Shown here one piece after another: positions 53,381 through 61,951 of a stretch of 64,000 nt of DNA (its first letter is position 1; each line of letters starts with the position of its first letter). A program made the position numbers and the translations under genes. The DNA is from Paradesertivirga superstes (GTDB lineage Bacteria > Bacteroidota > Bacteroidia > Sphingobacteriales > Sphingobacteriaceae): NCBI RefSeq assembly GCF_037622515.1, contig NZ_JBBJCN010000009.1:1-64000 (forward strand). Direction: 5' to 3'. The notes below the pieces were generated by a model. That model was not told the DNA's origin, did no database searches, and saw only the letters and a program-made list of their open reading frames with translations.

Positions 53381-54784
53381 ATGAGATTTACACTAATTAT
53401 CATACTTATAATTCTAAATTCAATAGCTGCAAAGGCTCAGGATACTTCGCCGGGAAAAACGTTCCAGTTTAACCTTCAGGAGTGCCTTGAATATGCATAT
53501 AAGAATAATGATTCTTTAAAAAATGCCCAGCTTGATATTGAAAGTGCGAAATATAAAGTAAAAGAAACAATTGGAATCGGATTGCCACAGATAAGCGGCA
53601 GTGCAAGTTTCCAGGATTATCTAAAAGTACCTAAGATTCCTTTTCCAAATTTTGACTATCTCTTCCAGGAAATCCTTTACGATCAGAATGTTCAAAATAC
53701 TAGCGGCAATCGCGTTGATGCTCCCACTGGAGAACAGTTTGGTTTAATAGGATTTCAACAGAAATATAACGCAAATTATGCTGTCAACGTTAATCAATTA
53801 TTGTTCAACGGAACTTACCTGGTTGGTTTAAAAGCCTCAAAAACATTTAAAGAGCTAAGCGAGAAAAATTTTAACCGGACTAAAATTTCAACCACAGTTT
53901 CTGTCACAAAAGCCTATTATCAGGTTTTGGTAAGTAATGAGCAATTACGTTTACTTGATGCTAATTTAACACAGCTGAGTCAGCAGGTAAAAGAAACTAC
54001 AGAGTTAAATAAGCAGGGTTTTGTTGAGAAAATAGATCTGGACAGATTAAGAGTGGTGTTTAACAATCTGACCACTGCCAGAGAAAATACCGAAAGATTG
54101 CTGGTGTTATCTGTTCAGCTGCTTAAATTTCAAATGGGAATGCCGGTAACTGAATCATTATCGGTGAAAGATAAAATAGAAAACGTGAGTCTGGATGTTG
54201 CTTCTTCGATCGCAGTAGACACATCTGCATACAAAAACAGGGTTGAATACAGCTTGTTAGAAACTCAGGCGAGGTTAAACAAACTGGATCTGCAGAGAAT
54301 CAAATCACAAGCATTACCCTCACTTGCGGCTTTCGGTAGTACGGGAAGTTCTTACCAGTCGAGCTCTTTTAATAATTTGTTTGACATGAGTTTGCCTTCG
54401 GTATATGTTGGCCTTCAGTTAAATGTTCCAATATTCTCGGGATTTCAGCGGGTAAATCAGATAAAGCAGGCCCGGATAGCACTGCAAAAGACCAATAATG
54501 TGTTGAATGTTGCTAAAAATGGCTTCCTGCTTCAGCAGGAACAAGCCCGTATAACTTATCAGAATAGCATTAAATCATTAAATAACCAGAAAGCGAATAT
54601 GGATCTGGCCAGGGAAGTTTTACGAGTATCTAAAATTAAGTATCAGGAAGGTGTTGGTTCCAGCATTGAAGTTACTCAGGCTCAAACAGAGCTTGAAACT
54701 TCAGAGAACAATTATATCCAGGCTTTATATAACGCACTTGTAAGTAAAGTTGATCTGGACAATGCTTACGGACGTATTAAATAA
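53381..54784 (+). CDS. TolC family outer-membrane efflux protein
   Basis: A 467-residue outer-membrane channel with a signal peptide (about 1-19). The mature chain has two repeated halves with long helices, including LQECLEYAYKNNDSLKNAQ, the start of the first TolC repeat, and LNVPIFSGFQRVNQIKQAR and SIEVTQAQTELETSENNYIQA near the end. In a tripartite pump it forms the exit duct. It starts 11 bases after tetR and ends 20 bases before the adaptor. Confidence 0.92.
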   Translation: MRFTLIIILIILNSIAAKAQDTSPGKTFQFNLQECLEYAYKNNDSLKNAQLDIESAKYKVKETIGIGLPQISGSASFQDYLKVPKIPFPNFDYLFQEILYDQNVQNTSGNRVDAPTGEQFGLIGFQQKYNANYAVNVNQLLFNGTYLVGLKASKTFKELSEKNFNRTKISTTVSVTKAYYQVLVSNEQLRLLDANLTQLSQQVKETTELNKQGFVEKIDLDRLRVVFNNLTTARENTERLLVLSVQLLKFQMGMPVTESLSVKDKIENVSLDVASSIAVDTSAYKNRVEYSLLETQARLNKLDLQRIKSQALPSLAAFGSTGSSYQSSSFNNLFDMSLPSVYVGLQLNVPIFSGFQRVNQIKQARIALQKTNNVLNVAKNGFLLQQEQARITYQNSIKSLNNQKANMDLAREVLRVSKIKYQEGVGSSIEVTQAQTELETSENNYIQALYNALVSKVDLDNAYGRIK

Positions 54785-54803
54785 CCTTATCATCAAAAAT
54801 AAA

Positions 54804-55889
54804 ATGAAAAAAATAATCTATCTGGCAGTAATTTTAATATTAGCTGCCTGTGCCAAGCCAAAAGATAAAAAGGCAGAGCTGGAAAATTTAAAGAAAGAGC
54901 GTAATGAGTTAAACACTAAAATTGCAGCACTCGAGAAAGAAGTAGGCACTCATACTGTTCAGGAAGTCGCTGAAGTTTCTGTTATAGAGATCATTCCATC
55001 ATCTTTCAGGAATTACCTTGAGGTACAGGGAAAAGTAGATGCGGAAGAAAACGTACAGGTTAATCCGGAAGCACCCGGGGTAATTACGGGAATTTATGTA
55101 TCACCGGGCCAAAGAGTGGGCCGCGGCCAGGTATTGGCTCAATTGGATGATAAAGTTTTGCGTCAGAATATCGCTCAGTTGCAAACTCAATTAGAGCTGG
55201 CCAACTCATTATATCGCCGCCAGAAAAATCTTTGGGATCAAAAGATTGGTACCGAAGTTCAATTTCTAACTGCTAAAAGTCAGAAAGAAGGCCTCGAACG
55301 GCAAATGGGGGTATTAAGATCTCAACAGTCGATGTATAAAATCAAATCTCCTATCTCAGGCACGGTTGATAAAATGGACCTTAAATTAGGTCAGGCAGTA
55401 TCTCCCGGAATGCCTGGAGTTACTGTAGTCAATACCAATAACTTAAAGGTGGAAGCGGATGTTGCAGAATCTTATGCGGGACGTGTAAATCAGGGTGATG
55501 AGGTTGAAGTAATTTTACCTGATGTGCCAGATAGTTTAAAAACGAGAGTGACTTTTGCTTCAAGAGTTATCGATCCGGTTTCCAGAAGTTTTAATGTTGA
55601 AGTAAAACTTCCCGGAAGAAATGTATACCGCCCGAACATGCTTGCAGTACTGCGTATTGTCGATTATAAGATCGAGAATGCGATTACTGTCCCGATAAAT
55701 GCGATTCAAAAATCAGAAACTGCTGATTATGTTTTTGTGGCTGAAAAAGGTAGAGCTAAACGTGTAAATGTCAGAACCGGTAAAGTTTCTGAAGGTAAGG
55801 CTGAAATCTTATTGGGTCTAAAAGCTGGAGACAAAGTTATTGTGAGTGGTATGCAGGAATTGAATGAAGGGGAAGCTGTTAAATTTTAA
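54804..55889 (+). CDS. RND efflux periplasmic adaptor (membrane-fusion lipoprotein)
   Basis: A 361-residue HlyD/AcrA-type adaptor that joins the RND pump to TolC. The start is the ATG at 54804, after the tolC stop; it has a lipobox LAAC with the lipidated Cys16. A coiled-coil arm (ELENLKKERNELNTKIAALE) comes first, then the lipoyl-like piece VNPEAPGVITGIYVSPGQRV and the second half SPISGTVDKMDLKLGQAV. The next gene follows after 32 bases. Confidence 0.9.
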   Translation: MKKIIYLAVILILAACAKPKDKKAELENLKKERNELNTKIAALEKEVGTHTVQEVAEVSVIEIIPSSFRNYLEVQGKVDAEENVQVNPEAPGVITGIYVSPGQRVGRGQVLAQLDDKVLRQNIAQLQTQLELANSLYRRQKNLWDQKIGTEVQFLTAKSQKEGLERQMGVLRSQQSMYKIKSPISGTVDKMDLKLGQAVSPGMPGVTVVNTNNLKVEADVAESYAGRVNQGDEVEVILPDVPDSLKTRVTFASRVIDPVSRSFNVEVKLPGRNVYRPNMLAVLRIVDYKIENAITVPINAIQKSETADYVFVAEKGRAKRVNVRTGKVSEGKAEILLGLKAGDKVIVSGMQELNEGEAVKF

Positions 55890-55921
55890 TCAGTCTTACA
55901 TTATCACAAAAAGACAAACAA

Positions 55922-58900
55922 ATGAAAGACGCTAACAAAGAATTTGGCCCCTCGAGTTGGGCTATAGATAATAAGACGGCCATATATGTTTTGGTTGTTA
56001 TTTTAACTCTTATGGGATATTCTGCTTATCAGAATTTGCCTAAAGAGAACTTTCCGGAGGTTATTATCCCTAAAATATTTGTTACCACAGTTTATCCCGG
56101 AACATCTCCGGCGAATATGGAGAACCTGGTGACCAAGCAGATTGAGAAGGAGCTTAAATCAACCAAAGGATTAAAGAAAATCACCTCAAATTCCTATCAG
56201 GATTTTTCAATTATTACCGCTGAGTTTAATACTAATGTGGAAATAAGAGATGCCAAGCAATTGGTTAAGGATGCGGTGGATAAAGCTGAATTGCCAAACG
56301 ATCTGCCTAATGAACCATCTGTGCAGGATATTAACCTGGCAGATTTGCCAATTATGTATGTGAACATTTCGGGTGATTATGATTTAAAACGCCTGAAAGA
56401 ATACGCGGATGATTTACAGGATAGAATTGAAGGATTAAAAGAGATTTCAGGGGTTGATATTGTTGGTGCTCTTGACCCTGAAGTCCAGATAAATGTAGAT
56501 TTAAATAAGATGGCTGCAGCTCAAATATCTTTTATGGACATTGAAAGAGCAGTAGGATCCGAAAATCTTACCATTTCCGGAGGCACAGTGAAAATGGACG
56601 GAGTAAGGCGTACCATTAATATTAAAAATGAATTTAAAAGTGCTGCTGAGATTTCAAACCTGGTCATACAATCTCCTGTCGGAGCCTCAATCTATTTAAG
56701 GGATATAGCTGAAATAAAAGACTCATTTAAAGAGCAGGAAAGCTATGCCCGTTTATACGGAAAGAACGTTATTACCTTAAATGTTAAAAAACGCAGCGGA
56801 GAAAACCTTATTGAAGCTTCAGACAAGATCAATGCCCTTATTGAGGACATGAAGGGTAAAGAACTTCCTTCAAATCTTAATATTACAGTAACCGGAGATC
56901 AGTCAGATCAGACACGTGTTACTTTGCACGATTTGATTAATACGATCATCATCGGGTTCATATTGGTGACCGTGATCCTCATGTTTTTCATGGGAGTAAC
57001 AAATGCCTTATTTGTAGCCCTTTCTGTTCCTTTATCGATGTTTGTGGCGTTTTTAACCATGCCCATGTTAGGTGCGGTTTTTGGCTTCAGTTTTACCATG
57101 AACATGATTGTACTTTTCTCTTTCCTTCTGGGACTGGGGATTGTGGTAGATGATGCTATTGTTGTAATTGAAAACACACACCGGATTTTCGATAATGGTA
57201 AAGTCCCCATTGTTAAAGCTGCTAAAATTGCTGCCGGGGAGGTGTTTTTACCCGTTCTTTCAGGAACATTGACAACCTTGGCGCCTTTTATACCGCTGTT
57301 ATTCTGGCCTGGAATTATTGGTGAATTTATGTTTTTCCTGCCCATAACCCTCATCATTACATTACTGGCATCTTTGGTTGTGGCCTACATTATAAACCCT
57401 GTTTTTGCGGTAGATTTTATGCATCCGCATGATGAGAATTCGCATATAAAGCCAACGTTCGATAGAAGCACCAAGAGAACAATGTGGATTTTTGGCGGAC
57501 TTGCAATTGTAGCTTATCTTATCAATTTCGGATTTGGGAATTTTATAGTGGTTATTGCATTGCTATACCTTTTGAATCATTTCTACCTTACCTCGGCTAT
57601 AGAAAAGTTTCAGAAGAAAATATGGCCTGCCTTTCAGGATAAGTATGTAAGACTTTTGGCATGGGCTTTAGACAGACCAAGAGCAATGCTTTTATGGACA
57701 GTCGGGTTACTCTTTTTTACAATCGGGCTAATGTTCGTGGTACCTCCGAAAGTGGTTTTTTTTCCGACAGCCGATCCGAATTTTGCCTTTGTATATGTCG
57801 CACTGCCTATTGGTACTGATCAGGAATATACAAATGAAGTAGTGAAAAAAGTTGAAGAACAGGTTACGAAAGCCGTAGGTGGCAAAAGTAATCCGGATGT
57901 TTCATCTATTATATCCAATGTGACAATTGGCGTAACAGATCCGCAGGATGAGGATCAGGGAAATTATCCAAATAAAGGAAAAGTAACCGTAGCTTTTGTT
58001 GAATTTGGTAAAAGAGTGGGAGAGCCAACGGTAAACTACCTCGATAAAATTCGTAAAGCAGTAAAAGGAATACCCGGAGCAGAGATTTCTGTTGCGCAGG
58101 AGCAAGGGGGCCCTCCAACAGCAAAACCTATCAGCATCGAAATTACAGGCGACAATTTAGATTCATTGATAAGAGCTTCAGAGCATTTGAAGAAATATAT
58201 TGAGTCTAAACAAATTGCAGGAATCGAAGAGCTTAAATCCGACTTCCAGAACAATAAGCCTGAAATTATATTTGATGTTGACAGAGAACGTGCTAATCGT
58301 GAAGGAATTTCGACGGGCCAGATAGGCGGGGATCTCCGGACAGCAATATTCGGAAAAGAGGTTTCCAAGTTTCGCGATGCTAATGAGGATTATGAAATTA
58401 ACGTTAGGGCGCAGGAAGATCAGCGAAATAACCTGGAGGCTATAAGAAACATGAAGGTTACCTACCGTGACATGGCCATGGGTGGTATTATCCGTCAGGT
58501 GCCATTGTCATCTTTTGCTAAAATCGATTATGTAAATACTTATGGTGGCATTAAGCGTAAACAGGAGAAACGGATAATCATTTTGTCATCCAATGTTTTG
58601 GGCGAATACAATCCTAATGAAGTAGTGGCCAGTATTCAGTCTGAAATCGATCAGTTTAAAACGCCTGATGGTATAAGTATAAAAATGACCGGTGAGCAGG
58701 AAGAGCAAATGGAAACAGCTGCATTTTTAGGAGGTGCATTGCTTTCCGCCCTGGGCTTAATCATGATTATTTTAGTAACTCAATTTAATTCGGTGAGTAA
58801 ACCCTTAATTATATTGAGCGAAATCTTATTCAGTATTATCGGTGTTCTGTTAGGGATTACACTTTTTAGAATGGAAATGTCTATCGTTATGTCTGGTATC

Positions 58901-59350
58901 GGTATAGTTGCCCTTGCGGGAATTGTGGTCCGAAACGGGATATTGCTGGTAGAGTTCACTGAGTTAATGATCGAACAGGGAATGACTGTTCGCGAATCGG
59001 TCATTGAGGCCGGAAGAACCCGGATGACTCCTGTACTTCTTACCGCAACTGCTACAATGCTGGGTTTAATTCCACTGGCTGTAGGATTAAATATTGATTT
59101 TGCCAAGCTTTTAAATGAGGGCAATCCCCATCTTTATTTTGGAGGGGACAACGTGGCTTTCTGGGGGCCGCTTTCATGGACAATGATATTTGGATTAGCA
59201 TTCGCTACATTCCTGACATTGATTTTGGTTCCATGTATGTATTTACTGGCAGATATTAATTCAAAACGTACCAAAGGCTGGTTTAAGAAGATATTCAGCT
59301 CCAAAAAGGAAGTGAAATATCTGCCTGTTGAGGTAGAGTCTGAAAGATAA
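55922..59350 (+). CDS. RND efflux permease (AcrB/MMPL-like)
   Basis: A 1142-residue inner-membrane proton-drug antiporter of the RND superfamily, slightly longer than AcrB (1049). Twelve helices are arranged as one N-terminal, five middle and six C-terminal, with two large periplasmic loops. GIVVDDAIVVIENTHR (motif with the paired Asp) lies near residue 410, and AGIVVRNGILLVEF in the second half. The cargo is unknown. It closes the operon with a strong terminator. Confidence 0.94.
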   Translation: MKDANKEFGPSSWAIDNKTAIYVLVVILTLMGYSAYQNLPKENFPEVIIPKIFVTTVYPGTSPANMENLVTKQIEKELKSTKGLKKITSNSYQDFSIITAEFNTNVEIRDAKQLVKDAVDKAELPNDLPNEPSVQDINLADLPIMYVNISGDYDLKRLKEYADDLQDRIEGLKEISGVDIVGALDPEVQINVDLNKMAAAQISFMDIERAVGSENLTISGGTVKMDGVRRTINIKNEFKSAAEISNLVIQSPVGASIYLRDIAEIKDSFKEQESYARLYGKNVITLNVKKRSGENLIEASDKINALIEDMKGKELPSNLNITVTGDQSDQTRVTLHDLINTIIIGFILVTVILMFFMGVTNALFVALSVPLSMFVAFLTMPMLGAVFGFSFTMNMIVLFSFLLGLGIVVDDAIVVIENTHRIFDNGKVPIVKAAKIAAGEVFLPVLSGTLTTLAPFIPLLFWPGIIGEFMFFLPITLIITLLASLVVAYIINPVFAVDFMHPHDENSHIKPTFDRSTKRTMWIFGGLAIVAYLINFGFGNFIVVIALLYLLNHFYLTSAIEKFQKKIWPAFQDKYVRLLAWALDRPRAMLLWTVGLLFFTIGLMFVVPPKVVFFPTADPNFAFVYVALPIGTDQEYTNEVVKKVEEQVTKAVGGKSNPDVSSIISNVTIGVTDPQDEDQGNYPNKGKVTVAFVEFGKRVGEPTVNYLDKIRKAVKGIPGAEISVAQEQGGPPTAKPISIEITGDNLDSLIRASEHLKKYIESKQIAGIEELKSDFQNNKPEIIFDVDRERANREGISTGQIGGDLRTAIFGKEVSKFRDANEDYEINVRAQEDQRNNLEAIRNMKVTYRDMAMGGIIRQVPLSSFAKIDYVNTYGGIKRKQEKRIIILSSNVLGEYNPNEVVASIQSEIDQFKTPDGISIKMTGEQEEQMETAAFLGGALLSALGLIMIILVTQFNSVSKPLIILSEILFSIIGVLLGITLFRMEMSIVMSGIGIVALAGIVVRNGILLVEFTELMIEQGMTVRESVIEAGRTRMTPVLLTATATMLGLIPLAVGLNIDFAKLLNEGNPHLYFGGDNVAFWGPLSWTMIFGLAFATFLTLILVPCMYLLADINSKRTKGWFKKIFSSKKEVKYLPVEVESER

Positions 59351-59365
59351 TCAAATACTTTTATG

Positions 59366-59401
59366 AGAAAAGGCTCTGTAATTTTTTATAGAGCCTTTTC
59401 T
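59366..59401. terminator. Strong bidirectional terminator of the efflux operon
   Basis: A perfect 12-bp stem (59366-59377 with 59390-59401) and a 12-base loop, with A and T flanks that let it work in both directions. It lies between the RND gene and the convergent Gfo/Idh/MocA gene. Confidence 0.85.
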
Positions 59402-59411
59402 TGTTTTTAGT

Positions 59412-60380
59412 TTACCTCTTTGTGAATATGTCCATAATGCGTGTAACTTTAGCGCCTTCTCCTGGATCACATGGATTTAAATCGGTTTCTCCGCAAAAAT
59501 ATTTTACAACCTCTTCGATCATGGGTTGCTGGATATGCTGCGGATGTATAAAGTCAAATGTTTTCGCTTCTCCGTCTTTGATGAATTGGCAGAAATTTCC
59601 GTGAAAGGGAAATACTACTTTGCCTTTTGAACCCACAATTTCGCAAAGATCTTTAGTTTCAGAATGAGGGACATTAAAGCACCAGAGCCCTTTACAAATA
59701 ATATTGTTTTTAAAAGTCAGTTCGCCCGACACAATATCATCGGCCTGACTATGTTTTGCCTGATTTGCAGAATACCCGGAAACTTGTACAGGATCACCGA
59801 AGAAATAAAGCATTAAATCGATATGGTGGGGGGCCATGTCGTGAAACAGACCACCACCAGAGACTGATGGATCTGTTCGCCAATTTACTTCAGAATTTGC
59901 TACTAAGTTTGATTGTGCCGGTTGTAAAAACTGTATCTGCACAAAACGGACATCGCCTATTTCTGAAATCAGCTCTTTTACTTTTTGAAACATAGGTAAA
60001 GCCCTTCTATAATGCGCAACTGTAAGTTTTGCATCGTTTTTTTCGGAAGCCTCGATCATACTTAAACACCCATTTTCAGAAAGTGCCATTGGCTTTTCTA
60101 CATAAACAGGTTTTCCGGCCCTTAACGATGCTAATGTATATTCCTCGTGAAAAGCAGGAGGGGTGGCTATATAGATAGCGTTCACATCAGCATCATTAAT
60201 TAAATCTTCAGCATTCGAATAGAATTTTGGCACATTATGGCGCTTTGCATAATCCTGAGCTTTTGCTGCATCACGTCTCATAACAGCCACCAGGGTTGAA
60301 TCAGCTATTTTATTAAATGCCGGACCGCTTTTAATTTCAGTTACGTCGCCGCATCCTATAATTCCCCATTTTAATTTCAT
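59412..60380 (-). CDS. Gfo/Idh/MocA family NAD(P)-dependent oxidoreductase
   Basis: A 322-residue dehydrogenase. The N-terminal Rossmann fold begins LKWGIIGCGDVTEIKSG, and VYVEKPMAL is the EKP motif holding the catalytic Lys. FHDMAPHHIDLMLYF carries the usual D-x-x-x-H pair of the sugar-binding domain. The family oxidises sugars, inositols or their derivatives; the substrate here is not known. It stands alone between two terminators. Confidence 0.9.
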   Translation of the reverse strand: MKLKWGIIGCGDVTEIKSGPAFNKIADSTLVAVMRRDAAKAQDYAKRHNVPKFYSNAEDLINDADVNAIYIATPPAFHEEYTLASLRAGKPVYVEKPMALSENGCLSMIEASEKNDAKLTVAHYRRALPMFQKVKELISEIGDVRFVQIQFLQPAQSNLVANSEVNWRTDPSVSGGGLFHDMAPHHIDLMLYFFGDPVQVSGYSANQAKHSQADDIVSGELTFKNNIICKGLWCFNVPHSETKDLCEIVGSKGKVVFPFHGNFCQFIKDGEAKTFDFIHPQHIQQPMIEEVVKYFCGETDLNPCDPGEGAKVTRIMDIFTKR

Positions 60381-60395
60381 TATTTAATTTTTAAA

Positions 60396-60403
60396 CAAAG
60401 ATA
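60396..60403 (-). promoter_or_regulatory. Possible -7 box of the Gfo/Idh/MocA gene
   Basis: On the minus strand TATCTTTG, a full match to TAnnTTTG, lies about 16 bases before the start codon. No upstream TTTG is seen at 19 bases. Confidence 0.4.
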
Positions 60404-60811
60404 TATTTTATAGCCATTCTTACTATTGAATAGGTTTAGCGGGTGGCGAAATTATTAAAGCGCGTAACAGAGCAAACGCGTTAGTAGTGACTTCATGTTG
60501 ATCCTACCTTCCAATCAAATTGCTTTCTGTAAACCTTGAGTCGGTAATAAATCTCTATTTAGAATCCGATTGTTTCCGTTTTTTTTATATATTTAATGCA
60601 AAGATTTAATCGCTGAAGTCGTGGTTTTCCCAGGTTAATCTTAGCTTTTCATCATGTTTTTTTAAATCTATTTTAATTATAAACTGGTTATAGAATTTAA
60701 ATAGGCTCAAATATTAAGGAGTTTATATCAACATTACTAACATTAATAAACGTTTACTAAAATAAAATAATTTTCAACTCTGCATCTTGTTATAAATCTA
60801 TTTTAAACCAA
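60404..60811. other. AT-rich gap before the PorP/SprF gene
   Basis: About 400 bases with no gene or hairpin. The string AAATCTATTTTAA occurs near 60664 and again near 60793; such AT-rich strings are expected by chance. The last 100 bases are very AT-rich and probably contain the PorP/SprF promoter. Confidence 0.45.
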
Positions 60812-61819
60812 TTGAAGAATTTATATTTTATTTTTTTTCTTTTAGTAAGTCATGCGGGTTACTCTCAGCAGAGGCCGCAGTATACCCAATATATATTCAA
60901 TAATTATCTCATAAATCCTGCAATAACAGGCATTGAAAATTACATTGATCTAAAGGCCGGATACCGTACGCAATGGACAGGTTTGGAGGGAGCACCTGTC
61001 ACCAATTATATTTCTATAAATGCTCCTTTAGGAAAGAATTTTTTAACTGGTGATGCAAATTCTTTTGGCGGACAGGAAGATAATCCGATGAGCCGGAGCT
61101 ATCTTCAAAATTACATGGCTGCAGAGCCGCATCATGGGATTGGAATGCACGCTGTGATTGATAAAGCTGGTCCTATAAACCGCCTGGATATAAATGCTAC
61201 TTATGCTTATCATTTAGGTTTGACCGATAAACTAAATATAGCCGTCGGGCTTGCGGTGGGAGTTTCAAAAGTGAATCTGGACTTCTCTAAAATATTGCTG
61301 GAAAATAATATAGATCCGGCAATTGTAGCTTCCGAAACTGAAAGTTTAAAACCTGATCTTGGCGCAGGGATTTGGATCTATGGCCCCCGATATTTTGTCG
61401 GCTTTAGTGCGCAGCAATTATTGGGTCAAAGCCTGAGTTTTACAAATGATAATAGGTATAACCAGGGCAAAGCTGTTCCTCATTATTTTTTCACGGCTGG
61501 ATACAAAGTATTTATAGCAGAGGATATTGCAGCAGTGCCTTCAATAATGATAAAAAGAGTGTCTCCAGCACCAAATAGCTATGACGCTAACCTGAAGCTG
61601 GCTTTCCGTGATAAATTTTGGTTAGGTGGCAGTTATCGCCATAATGATTCTTTTTCGGCTTTAGCCGGCTTCAATGTGAGCTATTTATTTAATCTTAGTT
61701 ATTCATACGATTTTACGACATCAGATTTAGGAAATGTAAGTAACGGTACCCATGAAATTGTACTCGGACTTCTTTTAAACAATCGGTATAGAGTTACTTG
61801 TCCGCAGAGAAACTGGTGA
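60812..61819 (+). CDS. PorP/SprF family type IX secretion membrane protein
   Basis: A 335-residue outer-membrane protein with a signal peptide (about 1-18, ending HAGYSQ). It has the family opening QRPQYTQYIFNNYLINPAITG and GYRTQWTGLEGAPVT, followed by beta-strands. The start is a TTG at 60812, with no ATG early in the frame. PorP/SprF proteins help place type B (C-terminal gliding-related) T9SS cargo on the cell surface, and the next gene looks like such cargo. Confidence 0.92.
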   Translation: MKNLYFIFFLLVSHAGYSQQRPQYTQYIFNNYLINPAITGIENYIDLKAGYRTQWTGLEGAPVTNYISINAPLGKNFLTGDANSFGGQEDNPMSRSYLQNYMAAEPHHGIGMHAVIDKAGPINRLDINATYAYHLGLTDKLNIAVGLAVGVSKVNLDFSKILLENNIDPAIVASETESLKPDLGAGIWIYGPRYFVGFSAQQLLGQSLSFTNDNRYNQGKAVPHYFFTAGYKVFIAEDIAAVPSIMIKRVSPAPNSYDANLKLAFRDKFWLGGSYRHNDSFSALAGFNVSYLFNLSYSYDFTTSDLGNVSNGTHEIVLGLLLNNRYRVTCPQRNW

Positions 61820-61951
61820 TAAATTTTGAATTTATTTTAACTTAACACTTGTATTTTTTCATCGGTTTATTGATGAGCTAGACCAGATAGTACCTAACCA
61901 ATAGTTCATAATGCTGTTTTTTTTAATTTAAGATGTTTTTGAACAATAGAG